Shown here in pieces: positions 1-8,028 of a DNA stretch of 64,000 nucleotides. The number at the start of each line of letters is the position of its first letter. Within the stretch, counting starts at the first letter, position 1. Source of the stretch: Prevotella melaninogenica. GTDB taxonomy: Bacteria > Bacteroidota > Bacteroidia > Bacteroidales > Bacteroidaceae. The translations under genes and the position numbers were made by a program. A model generated the notes under the pieces. That model did no database searches and was not told where the DNA came from. It worked only from the letters and a program-made list of their open reading frames with translations. Location of the stretch: positions 1,346,001-1,410,000 of the forward strand of contig NZ_CP072348.1 in assembly GCF_018127925.1 (NCBI RefSeq), given 5' to 3'.

Positions 1-2
1 TC

Positions 3-803
3 GTAATGGGGTTGGCCACTGCCACTATGACAATGTCGGCTCAAAGTGTCTTCGACGTTAAACTTTATAATGGACGTCCACCTTACGATAACGGTGATCC
101 AAACGACTCTGCCAAGGTTCGCGTATTCCTTCCTATGGAGAAACAAGCTACTGGCCGTGCCGTAGTTATCTGTCCAGGTGGTGCATACGAGACGCTTTCT
201 ATGGAGAAAGAGGGCTACGACTGGGGCGAATTCTTCCAGAATCAAGGTATTGCAGCAATCGTTTTGAAGTATCGCATGCCACATGGTCAGCCAGAAGTTC
301 CTGTGTCTGACGCTGAACAGGCTATGAAACTTGTACGCTTGAATGCAACAAGTTGGAAGATTAACCGTAATGATGTTGGTATCATGGGATTCTCTGCTGG
401 TGGCCACCTCGCTGCAACTATCGCAACAAGAAGTCAGGGTGAGGCAAAGCCTAACTTCCAAATTCTCTTCTATCCAGTTATCTCAATGATGGAAGGTTAC
501 GGACACGACAGAAGTCGTCAGAACTTCCTTGGTAAAAATCCAAGCAAGCGTGACGAGAAGAAATACAGTGCTGACATGAACGTAAGCCGTGTTACTCCAC
601 GCACTTTCATAGCACTCAGCGACGACGACGATACTGTTCCACCAGCTAATGGTGTAAACTTCTACACCGAGTTGTACCGCAATGACGTTCGTGGTTCTCT
701 CCACGTTTATCCTGGTGGCGGCCATGGTTGGGGCAGCAAGATTGGCTTCCGCTACCATGAGGAAATGATGATGGACTTGAAGGCATGGTTGAAGAGCTTC
801 TAA
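3..803 (+). CDS. Secreted alpha/beta hydrolase (acetyl/feruloyl-esterase-like), 5' end cut by window edge
   Basis: Serine hydrolase of the alpha/beta fold, of the esterase/lipase group often found near xylan genes in Bacteroidota. Counting from the first visible ATG (position 6), an oxyanion-loop CPGGAY lies near residue 56, the nucleophile elbow GFSAGG puts the catalytic Ser at 130, an acidic SDDDD run near 206-210 supplies the Asp, and GGGHGWG supplies His240. The reading frame stays open to the left edge, and the first residues (MGLATATMTMSAQS) look like the tail of a signal peptide ending at SAQ, so the true start is upstream. It is probably an exported carbohydrate or acyl esterase; the substrate cannot be read from the sequence. 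A strong terminator follows it at 886. Confidence 0.8.
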   Translation, partial: VMGLATATMTMSAQSVFDVKLYNGRPPYDNGDPNDSAKVRVFLPMEKQATGRAVVICPGGAYETLSMEKEGYDWGEFFQNQGIAAIVLKYRMPHGQPEVPVSDAEQAMKLVRLNATSWKINRNDVGIMGFSAGGHLAATIATRSQGEAKPNFQILFYPVISMMEGYGHDRSRQNFLGKNPSKRDEKKYSADMNVSRVTPRTFIALSDDDDTVPPANGVNFYTELYRNDVRGSLHVYPGGGHGWGSKIGFRYHEEMMMDLKAWLKSF

Positions 804-885
804 AGCTGCTCTAACCTTATCCTTCACAAAGGTAAAATCTATTTAACTCATTGGTCTCTGAACTATTTACCTACTATATAACAAA

Positions 886-913
886 GGGATGCACAGGCTG
901 TGCATCCTTTTTC
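886..913 (+). terminator. Intrinsic terminator of the hydrolase gene
   Basis: A perfect 9-bp stem, GGATGCACA (887-895) with TGTGCATCC (899-907), has a 3-nt loop and is followed by TTTTTCTTT. It lies 83 bp after the hydrolase stop codon. Confidence 0.85.
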
Positions 914-954
914 TTTGCCATTAATTTCTCCTCTGAAGGTGATAGATACTCAAT

Positions 955-1072
955 GTGCTAACGCTCCGCACATATGGTGCTAAGCCTCCGCACCATTGGT
1001 GCTAATGCTCCGCACATCAGGTGCTAAGCATTCGCACTATTGGTCTTAGCCCTCCGCACCATTGGTGCGGAG
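955..1072. repeat. 22-nt tandem repeat array, locus 1 (five units plus inverted half)
   Basis: Five head-to-tail 22-nt units start at 955, 977, 999, 1021 and 1043. Each begins close to GTGCTAAGCC and ends close to TCCGCACCATTG. At 1065 the pattern inverts to GTGCGGAG, which makes a near-perfect palindrome TCCGCACCATTGGTGCGGA centred near 1062. It sits between two convergent genes. Related arrays occur at 23098, 35251, 51748 and 62394. There is no coding potential. Confidence 0.85.
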
Positions 1073-1192
1073 CATTCCTCCCCCCCTAATTCACGGCTAA
1101 AAAGAAGGCTTCCACAGGCTACATACACCTTAATTCCTATGACACAGCAATAAAGGCGTTTGCATTTTCTCCTCCAATAGCTACAAATCAAA

Positions 1193-1254
1193 AAGAGAGT
1201 CAAGTCAATCTTTCCCTAAAATCATACTAAGGAAAGAATTGACTTGACCCTCTT
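1193..1254 (-). terminator. Terminator hairpin of the sulfatase operon
   Basis: Arms at 1193-1215 and 1231-1254 pair over about 22 bp with one bulge and one mismatch. On the minus strand the stem is followed by a CTCTTTTTGATT tract. It lies 49 bp past the stop of the minus-strand sulfatase gene. Confidence 0.8.
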
Positions 1255-1302
1255 AACGTCTTTATATGCTAAGACTCTAAAACGGCAAGAGTCTACAGCG
1301 CA

Positions 1303-2982
1303 TTAATACTCATCTATTTTCAGTTCTTTACGATAATCATTCAAACGCTTCATCAGCTGCTTTGTTACCTTCTCCGTACCCTTCTTTCCGTAGATATTAT
1401 TCAACTCGTCAGGGTCATTCTGCAGGTCGTAAAGCTCGTAATAGCTTACATCAGCATCGTCGTTGAAGTAGTGTGTTGCATTCAAATACTTCAGACAGTT
1501 ATACTCACTCGTACCCGGTATCTTCTGATACTTATTCTCCTCCACGGCACGCATACCACCTTTACCATAGAAATAGATAAGTTTGTAGCGATCATTACGT
1601 ACACCATCGTGCTTACGAACAAGGTGATAAGTAGGATAATCGTAGTAGTGATAATATAAATCCTTACGCCAGTTCTTTGGCTTATTACCAGCAAGCAGCG
1701 GCTGCAGTGGCTTACCTGTCATCTCCTTTGGCTGTTGTACACCGGCATAAGCAAGGAAAGTTGGTGCAAAGTCGATGTTCTGTACCATATCAGTGTTCTC
1801 TACTCCTTCTTTGATATGACCTGGGTAGCTGATGATAAGTGGGGTGTGTAAAGACTCCTCATACATAAATCGCTTGTCAAACCATCCATGTTCGCCCATA
1901 TAGAAACCTTGATCTGAGGTATAGATAACCACAGTATTCTTATCCAAATCATGTGCCTTAAGATAATCTAACAGCTGACCGACACTCTCGTCTACCGAAG
2001 CAATAACAGACATATAATCACGAATATAATTCTGATACTTCCACACTGCGAGGTCTTTTCCTGAGAGTTTCGCCTCGATGAAACGGCGGTTTCTTGGCAT
2101 ATAATACTTATCCCATGCCATTCTTTGTGCTGCTGTCATACGACCAAGTTCGCCCATCAAACCTGCATAAGAAGCCATACTCTCCACGTCTGATGTATCG
2201 AGAAGCTCTGGAATCTTGAAGTCTAAGATTAACTCCATATCTTTCTCAATATTCATCTTCTGTGTTTTAGCTGCCGAACCACGGTTTTCATAGTTATCCC
2301 AGAAGGTTTTTGGCAATGGGAAGTCTATCCCATCATACATTCCGATATGCTTTGGTTCAGCAAACCAGCTGCGATGTGGTGCCTTATGATGCACATACAA
2401 GCAGAAAGGCTTGTCCTTCTGTCGATGGTCAAGGAATTCTATCGCATGCTTAGTAGTCAGTGTTGTAGCATAACCCATCTCCTGTTTATACTTGCCATAG
2501 TTGCCTGTTGTGCAGAAATTTGGATTATAGTACTTTCCCTGACCATCAAGGATATAATAGTAATCGAAGCCCTTTGGGCGACACATCATGTGCCATTTAC
2601 CTACGATACCTGTCTCGTAACCTGCCTTCTGCATCAGCTCTGGGACAAAAGTCTTTGTTGTATCGATACCCTCAGCCAACTGTCTTTGACCATTCTGGTG
2701 GCTGTAGAGTCCTGTCATCAAGCAAGCACGACTTGGCGTTGACAATGAGTTCTCCACGAAACAGTTGCGAAAGAGCATTCCTCGTTGTGCCAAACGATCG
2801 ATGTTTGGTGTAGGAGCTAACTTCGAGATAGGACTACCATATGCACTAATTGCCTGCATAGCGTGGTCGTCACACATAATGTAAAGGATGTTAGGACGTG
2901 CCGCATCCTGCGCAAGCATCTTACCGTGGACACACGACAGTGCCGCCAACGGCAAGATTGCCTTTGTAATGTTTTGATTCAT
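1303..2982 (-). CDS. Exported serine-type sulfatase (arylsulfatase A superfamily)
   Basis: 559-residue sulfatase predicted to remove sulfate esters from glycans in the periplasm. An N-terminal export signal ends near KMLAQ (residues 21-25). The metal-binding start of the fold is NILYIMCDDH (31-40). The signature STPSRACLMTG begins at Ser81, the residue converted to formylglycine; because it is Ser rather than Cys, the family requires an anaerobic radical-SAM maturase, and none is visible in this window. GKWHM and a C-terminal ELYDLQNDPDE segment are typical of the family. It is the second gene of a pair, 27 bp behind another sulfatase, and shares that gene's promoter. The natural substrate (mucin, chondroitin, other) cannot be told. 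Confidence 0.88.
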   Translation of the reverse strand: MNQNITKAILPLAALSCVHGKMLAQDAARPNILYIMCDDHAMQAISAYGSPISKLAPTPNIDRLAQRGMLFRNCFVENSLSTPSRACLMTGLYSHQNGQRQLAEGIDTTKTFVPELMQKAGYETGIVGKWHMMCRPKGFDYYYILDGQGKYYNPNFCTTGNYGKYKQEMGYATTLTTKHAIEFLDHRQKDKPFCLYVHHKAPHRSWFAEPKHIGMYDGIDFPLPKTFWDNYENRGSAAKTQKMNIEKDMELILDFKIPELLDTSDVESMASYAGLMGELGRMTAAQRMAWDKYYMPRNRRFIEAKLSGKDLAVWKYQNYIRDYMSVIASVDESVGQLLDYLKAHDLDKNTVVIYTSDQGFYMGEHGWFDKRFMYEESLHTPLIISYPGHIKEGVENTDMVQNIDFAPTFLAYAGVQQPKEMTGKPLQPLLAGNKPKNWRKDLYYHYYDYPTYHLVRKHDGVRNDRYKLIYFYGKGGMRAVEENKYQKIPGTSEYNCLKYLNATHYFNDDADVSYYELYDLQNDPDELNNIYGKKGTEKVTKQLMKRLNDYRKELKIDEY

Positions 2983-3009
2983 ATAGAATAGTTTTTAGTT
3001 GTTTAAGCC

Positions 3010-4554
3010 TTATTTTCCCCTTTCCATCGGCATTGTAATCGGGAATAACGGATTGTCAACATGCTCTTGATAGATAATCTTTACCATCTGATCAACAAGC
3101 TCTGGATGTTCCTGTGCTACGTCCTTATCTTCGTGAAGGTCTGTTGCAAGGTTGTAAAGATGTGGTACACCACGGATAACAATGAGTTTCCAATCTCCCA
3201 TACGAACACCTATCTGATTGGTCTCAGCAAACTCCCAATAAAGGTGTGGGTGGCGTTTTTGTGCCTTTTCATCGCTCATCAAGGTTGGGAAAATAGAGAT
3301 TCCATCGAAATAATCGATAGTTTTTTTCTTATTAATATAGCGTTTGGGGAAGTTGCGTACACCTGCCACATCACAGAAAGTTGGCATCAAGTCGTAGAAA
3401 GCAAACGGCAAGTCGTTGGTCACTCCTTCCTTAACACGTCCCTTCCAGCGGGCAATAAACGGAATACGAATTCCTCCCTCGTAACACTGGCGTTTAAGTC
3501 CTCGCAACTTACCATCACGATTGAAGAAGGTTGGGTCGGCTCCACCCTCCTCATGAGGGCCGTTGTCACTGGTAAAGATGACGAGTGTGTTTTCAGCAAG
3601 TCCTTGCTCATCTAAGGTACGAAGGATCTCTCCTACATACGCATCAAGGCGAGTTATCATCGCAGCAAACTGTGCATGGGTATGCTCTACGGCATTATAA
3701 CGTGAACCTTCCTGCCCTCCCCAAGTCTTATCTTCAAAGAACTTCTTTTTATAGAAAGCCACGAGTGAGTCGTTGGGTTGTGTTAGCTCTGCATGAGGAA
3801 GCGTATAAGTGAAGATACCAAAGAATGGTTTTTCCTTGTTCTGATGCTTCAACCAATTCAAAGCGTGCTGATGTATGAGGTCGGCTGAGTAGTCTTTACG
3901 TTGTGCATACTGCTCACCAAACATCGGATAATCGATATTATTCTGCATCACAACACGCTTTACCGCACTGTCTCCACGCTCTCTGCTATATTCATTGAGG
4001 AAGTTTGGGTAATAAAGATGTGCTTGGAACTGACAGATATAACCATAAAACTCATCCACCCCACGCTTATCTGGAGTTGACTTAGAGCCTTCATAACCAC
4101 CAGCCCACTTACCGAACATACCCGTGCGGTAGCCATTGTCTTTCATAATTTCAGGTAGGATGACATGCTCTGGGTCGTAAGGATGCTGACCAACAACACT
4201 GAAATCGCGGTTTTTTCCATAATAGATAGGCTTACTTGGTGCCCAATATTCCTTGTTTCCTCTTACTTCCGTATGTCCAGAATGTTGTCCTGTCATAAAG
4301 CAGGCACGCGATGGAGCACTCACTGGTGCACCCGCATAGGCTTGTGTAAAACGCATACCTTCCTTTGCCATACGGTCAATATTCGGTGTAAGAATATACT
4401 GCTGACCATAGCAACCAAGGTCGCCATAGCCCATATCATCACACATAATATAAATGATGTTTGGGCGTTGCTGGTGTTTCTGCGCCATTACGTTAACTTG
4501 TCCACAAGCCAATGCAGCTATGGGCAGAAGTGTCTTTGTTAGGTTCGGATTCAT
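3010..4554 (-). CDS. Exported serine-type sulfatase (arylsulfatase A superfamily)
   Basis: 514-residue sulfatase and first gene of the two-gene operon. Signal peptide to about residue 25 (NVMAQ), metal-binding NIIYIMCDDMGYGD at 32-45, signature SAPSRACFMTG with the modifiable Ser79, then GKW and a TSDNGPHEEGG segment usual for arylsulfatase A relatives. Its N-terminus closely resembles that of its neighbour (both open MNxNxTK), suggesting a tandem duplication that diverged. A -33/-7 promoter sits at 4626-4656. Being Ser-type it would need an anSME maturase encoded elsewhere. Specificity is unknown. Confidence 0.88.
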   Translation of the reverse strand: MNPNLTKTLLPIAALACGQVNVMAQKHQQRPNIIYIMCDDMGYGDLGCYGQQYILTPNIDRMAKEGMRFTQAYAGAPVSAPSRACFMTGQHSGHTEVRGNKEYWAPSKPIYYGKNRDFSVVGQHPYDPEHVILPEIMKDNGYRTGMFGKWAGGYEGSKSTPDKRGVDEFYGYICQFQAHLYYPNFLNEYSRERGDSAVKRVVMQNNIDYPMFGEQYAQRKDYSADLIHQHALNWLKHQNKEKPFFGIFTYTLPHAELTQPNDSLVAFYKKKFFEDKTWGGQEGSRYNAVEHTHAQFAAMITRLDAYVGEILRTLDEQGLAENTLVIFTSDNGPHEEGGADPTFFNRDGKLRGLKRQCYEGGIRIPFIARWKGRVKEGVTNDLPFAFYDLMPTFCDVAGVRNFPKRYINKKKTIDYFDGISIFPTLMSDEKAQKRHPHLYWEFAETNQIGVRMGDWKLIVIRGVPHLYNLATDLHEDKDVAQEHPELVDQMVKIIYQEHVDNPLFPITMPMERGK

Positions 4555-4625
4555 AATGATGTTATACTTAGGTATTTTTATTTCTTAAAATTGGTCTTAG
4601 GTCTTATGAAACTCCATTGAGCATA

Positions 4626-4656
4626 CAAACTTACATAAAAAAAACGAAATGACAAA
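4626..4656 (-). promoter_or_regulatory. Bacteroidota-type promoter of the sulfatase operon
   Basis: On the minus strand TTTG (4653-4656) and TAAGTTTG (4626-4633) are separated by 19 bp, matching the phylum consensus TTTG-N19-21-TAnnTTTG. Transcription would start near 4620, about 65 nt before the sulfatase ATG. Confidence 0.7.
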
Positions 4657-4888
4657 CACTAAGTTAGTAAATCAACTAAGACTGCTACAAACACACCCTT
4701 TAATAGCTCTTACTTTCTCTTTATTTTACTTTTAACGACAGATTAAGCCCTCAATTAAACGATTCTATAAGCCTTTGTGAACCTTGGTTAATGATGAATT
4801 ATAGTAAAATTCATGCCCCTTTGCGAATTACTTTCAAAAAGAAAAATAATTATTTACTTGAAAAGAAAGAGTTATCTTCATGAAAAAA

Positions 4889-5358
4889 GGGTTCTTCCGT
4901 TAAACATGTAGATTGGTAATAGAATAAAATTAATCCACAGGCATGGTATGATTTGCTCTAATTAAATGATTTTATGGAGAGGGATAAACTACATGATAAA
5001 TGTAATTAGGTGCAACGTCTATCTGACTTCTACAAGCAACTTATTCCCTTATTAGTTGATGTTTGTAAACTATTTTCACACAACTCAATACTAACACATG
5101 CTCTTTTGGCTTCCAAAAGACGCCCAATTGACTTGCAAAAGGTGCCCTTCAAGACCCTTACTAACGCCCTTTTGAAGTCCAATTAAGCACCTTTTGCGTT
5201 ACCGTTTTATAACTAACTGATATCCTGTTGATTACGAACCTACCTTTTTCATATGCTTTCAACCTTATTTATGGGTGTTTTATCGCAAATTATGTAATGA
5301 TTTTTCAAAACACTATCATTGAGTTTTCGAGTATTAAAAAGAACAAGGTTTTTAGGGC
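4889..5358 (-). mobile_element. Non-coding inverted-repeat element (MITE-like), copy 1, truncated
   Basis: One end (4889-4908) reads GGTTCTTCCGTTAAACATG, a close match to the terminal inverted repeat of the copy at 40696. The body then follows that copy in reverse orientation, including the strongly conserved core (about 5090-5215) with AAAAGGGCG, GGCACCTTTTGCAAG and GCCAAAAGAGCATG on its reverse strand. Similarity stops near 5358, so the other terminus is missing. No open frame of note lies inside. Confidence 0.75.
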
Positions 5359-5803
5359 GGAGGATTATAAAAACAAAGCAATGGAAGTAACAGAGGCACC
5401 GTCGGTGCATAGAGCCACGGAACTTGTTTGCCAATTCTATTAGCAATTTATATACAAAGCGTTTACCCCAAAATAGTTATCAAGAATCACTACGCTATAC
5501 CTCCGTCGCTCTTTGTGCCGTCAGCACCTCCGTGACATTGCATTACCTCCGTCCCCTCCGTGACTCAGTGTGCCCATTATATAAGACTTTTAGTTTATCA
5601 ATCCATATTCGGAAGAACCTTAAGAACTCCAAGACAAGCACACAAAAAAGCCCGAATTAATCGAGAAAAGTTATCCTTCACTCAATCAATCCGGACCATG
5701 TAGTTTATCTAAATACCAATTATCCTTCACCTATTAAGATACGTACGATAAACAACTATTATCCCACACAGAAGCAATCTGACGTATTAGGGAAAGGAAT
5801 AAA
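5359..5803. other. Intergenic remnant with repeated CCTCCGT motif
   Basis: This gene-free stretch follows the truncated element. Between about 5500 and 5570 the heptamer CCTCCGT recurs several times in a GC-richer patch, preceded by CACCGTCGGTGC near 5398. Short open frames here lack coding character. I see no promoter or terminator I can support. Confidence 0.4.
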
Positions 5804-6685
5804 TTACTTAATTCTATCCAATAGTTCCTTAGGGAGTTTTGGCATAGCACCATTCTGCGTGCAGACATACGCACTAACATCCACTGCTAACTTATGAGCA
5901 TCTGGAAGAGGCATACCTGCAAGGATGGCTGAAGTGAAAGCACCCGTAAAGGAATCACCTGCACCTACGGTATCAGCAACCTCAACCGATGGTGTTTCTT
6001 GGAACGACTTGAGGTTTGGTGCAAAGACATACGAACCGTTGACACCACAAGTCAGCACAAGCATATCAAGATTGTACTTTCCTAAAAGCAACCAACACTT
6101 ATTCTCTATATCAAGACCTGGATAACCGAAAAGACGACCGATAGTAACAAGTTCCTCATCATTAATCTTGAGGATATTGGCATGCTGGAGCGAAGTGGTG
6201 ATAACCTCCTTTGTATAGAAGTTCTGACGAAGATTGATATCAAATATCTTGAGACAATCCTTTGGCGTTGTTTCGAGGAATTTCTGTATTGTCTGGCGGC
6301 TTACACTACTACGCTGTGCGAGTGAACCAAAGCATACTGCACGACAGTTCTTGGCTGCTTCTTCAATCTCAGGAGTAAACGGTATGTTATCCCATGCTAC
6401 TCCCTCTTTGATGTCATAGGTAGGTATACCTTCACTGTCGAGTTCAACCTGCACCGTTCCTGTCTGATAATCCACCTCCGGCATCAAGTATTTTACGCCT
6501 TTTTTTTCGAATTCATCGAGTGTTTCCTTACCCAAGGCATCATTTCCGACAGCACTAATAGCCAACGAATCATGCCCAAACTGTCCTGTATGATAAGCAA
6601 AGTTTGCAGGTGCGCCACCGAGTTTTCTTCCCTCAGGAAGACAATCCCACAATGCCTCTCCGAGGCCAACGATTAACTGTTTCAT
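5804..6685 (-). CDS. Fructokinase (PfkB/ribokinase family)
   Basis: 293-residue cytoplasmic sugar kinase that phosphorylates fructose with ATP. GGAPANFA (23-30) is the N-terminal substrate-binding signature and DTVGAGDSFTGAF (238-250) carries the catalytic Asp244 and the anion hole. It lies 7 bp behind the permease gene, so they are co-transcribed as the last two genes of the fructan locus, matching the fructokinase position of the B. thetaiotaomicron levan locus. It is intact and of usual length. The sugar assignment rests mainly on context, since PfkB kinases vary; fructose is the best reading because every neighbouring enzyme releases it. Confidence 0.88.
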   Translation of the reverse strand: MKQLIVGLGEALWDCLPEGRKLGGAPANFAYHTGQFGHDSLAISAVGNDALGKETLDEFEKKGVKYLMPEVDYQTGTVQVELDSEGIPTYDIKEGVAWDNIPFTPEIEEAAKNCRAVCFGSLAQRSSVSRQTIQKFLETTPKDCLKIFDINLRQNFYTKEVITTSLQHANILKINDEELVTIGRLFGYPGLDIENKCWLLLGKYNLDMLVLTCGVNGSYVFAPNLKSFQETPSVEVADTVGAGDSFTGAFTSAILAGMPLPDAHKLAVDVSAYVCTQNGAMPKLPKELLDRIK

Positions 6686-6692
6686 ATCTGTA

Positions 6693-7853
6693 TTATTTAT
6701 TATTCATCTTTGGAATATAAGAAAAGAGGTAGAGTACGCCCACTGCCATTACGACAACAGCACCCACCTGACCGAATCCATCGCTGGCAAATCCCATCAA
6801 CAGTGGGAAGATTGTACCACCGAAAAGTCCCATAATCATCAGTCCGCTCACCTCGTTCTGCTTGTCAGGAACACTCTGTAAAGCACGTGCAAAGACCATT
6901 GAGAAAACGTTGCTGTTACCATAACCTACAAGAGCAATCGCTACAAAAAGTACGGTCTTTGACGTTCCTACAGCCATTCCACACATTGAAAGCGCCATCA
7001 TCGTAACCGAAATAATAAAGAATAGCTTGTTATTCATTACACGAAGGAAGAAAGAGCCAGTCAGACATCCGATGGTACGGAAGATAAAGTAGAGAGAAGT
7101 TGCAAAGGCTGCATCGTTCAATGACATACCTAAACGCTCCATCAGAATCTTTGGCGCCGTGGTATTTGTACCAACATCAATACCAACGTGACACATAATA
7201 CCCAGGAAACTAAGCAACACAATAGGTTTACCCAATAGGCTGAAACATTCTGCAAAAGAGCTCGCTTTACCTTCGATAGGTTCTTCTTCGATAGGCGTTG
7301 AGAAGAGTAACAGCGTGGCAATTGTACCAACTATCAGATAAATTGGGAAGAGAACGCGCCATCCAAGACCAAAGGCTGGAATGCTTGCCTGCGCTCCCCA
7401 TATAGCAAGATAAGGTGCCATAAAGGATGCTATAGCCTTAACAAACTGTCCGAAAGTAAGTGTTGAGGCTAAATTTCCACCTTTCATCACCGTTGAAACC
7501 AGTGGATTCAACGATGTTTGCATCAATGCATTGCCTATTCCAAGCAATGAAAACGATACGAGCATTAAGCCGTATGACTCGCCGAAAACCGGCAAGAGAA
7601 GAGAGAATAAGGTAACGACAAGACTGATAAGCACTGTCTTTTTGCGTCCAATCTTATTCATCAACATACCAGTCGGTACGGAAAAGATAAGGAACCAAAA
7701 GAAAACAAGGGATGGAAAAACATTGGCTGTAGAATCCGACAGCTGCAAGTCGTTCTTTACGTAGTTGGAGGCAATACCTACCAAGTCAACGAAACCCATC
7801 GCAAAAAAACAAAGCATTACGGGCAAGAGAGCGAGTTTATTGGTTTTCGACAT
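6693..7853 (-). CDS. Fructose permease, major facilitator superfamily (FHS type)
   Basis: 386-residue inner-membrane protein with about 12 hydrophobic segments. The loop after the second helix contains MNKIGRKKT, the usual MFS motif between helices 2 and 3, and the opening PVMLCFFAMGFVDLVGIASNYVK is typical of fucose/hexose:H+ symporters in Bacteroidota. It would import free fructose from the periplasm, after GH32 action, for the kinase encoded 7 bp downstream. A TAACTTTG -7 box lies at 7905-7912 and a shared motif of the locus at 7979, so it probably has its own regulated promoter besides read-through. Confidence 0.85.
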   Translation of the reverse strand: MSKTNKLALLPVMLCFFAMGFVDLVGIASNYVKNDLQLSDSTANVFPSLVFFWFLIFSVPTGMLMNKIGRKKTVLISLVVTLFSLLLPVFGESYGLMLVSFSLLGIGNALMQTSLNPLVSTVMKGGNLASTLTFGQFVKAIASFMAPYLAIWGAQASIPAFGLGWRVLFPIYLIVGTIATLLLFSTPIEEEPIEGKASSFAECFSLLGKPIVLLSFLGIMCHVGIDVGTNTTAPKILMERLGMSLNDAAFATSLYFIFRTIGCLTGSFFLRVMNNKLFFIISVTMMALSMCGMAVGTSKTVLFVAIALVGYGNSNVFSMVFARALQSVPDKQNEVSGLMIMGLFGGTIFPLLMGFASDGFGQVGAVVVMAVGVLYLFSYIPKMNNK

Positions 7854-7904
7854 AATCTTTAAATTTTTAGTTTTGTATAGTTCTATTGTTCTTAATTATA
7901 CTTG

Positions 7905-7912
7905 CAAAGTTA
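7905..7912 (-). promoter_or_regulatory. Candidate -7 box upstream of the permease
   Basis: TAACTTTG on the minus strand, about 52 bp upstream of the permease ATG. No convincing TTTG sits 19-21 bp further upstream, as expected if an activator replaces it. Confidence 0.45.
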
Positions 7913-7942
7913 CTTTTTTACGAAGAAAGAAGCTTTAAAATT

Positions 7943-7996
7943 TCGTTCATTGATATCAACAAAAATATCTATAATAAGATTATTTGTAGATAATGG
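7943..7996. promoter_or_regulatory. Candidate binding site of the fructan regulator (permease copy)
   Basis: TCGTTCA at 7943-7949 and, on the minus strand, CCATTATCTACAAATAAT at 7979-7996. The same two pieces recur upstream of the GH32 gene (9809-9848) and of susC (17892-17932), always above a -7 box. Assignment to the hybrid two-component regulator is an inference. Confidence 0.4.
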
Positions 7997-8028
7997 ACAG
8001 AAATATCATTCTTTCTTTTCTTTATTTA

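Noticed and set aside
955-1072. CRISPR array
   Set aside because: The 22-nt units follow each other directly without spacers, the unit flips orientation, and no cas gene is in the window.
3061-3615. 184-residue frame antisense to the sulfatase gene
   Set aside because: Cys/Leu/Ile-rich shadow sequence opposite well-conserved sulfatase codons; no leader or promoter.
5500-5570. Decayed coding sequence from the CCTCCGT repeat
   Set aside because: The repeat is irregular and every frame contains stops; it looks like low-complexity drift.
5228-5660. Two short plus-strand frames (71 and 78 codons) after the sulfatase operon
   Set aside because: The first lies mostly in the MITE-like relic and the second in the CCTCCGT repeat patch; no protein-like pattern.
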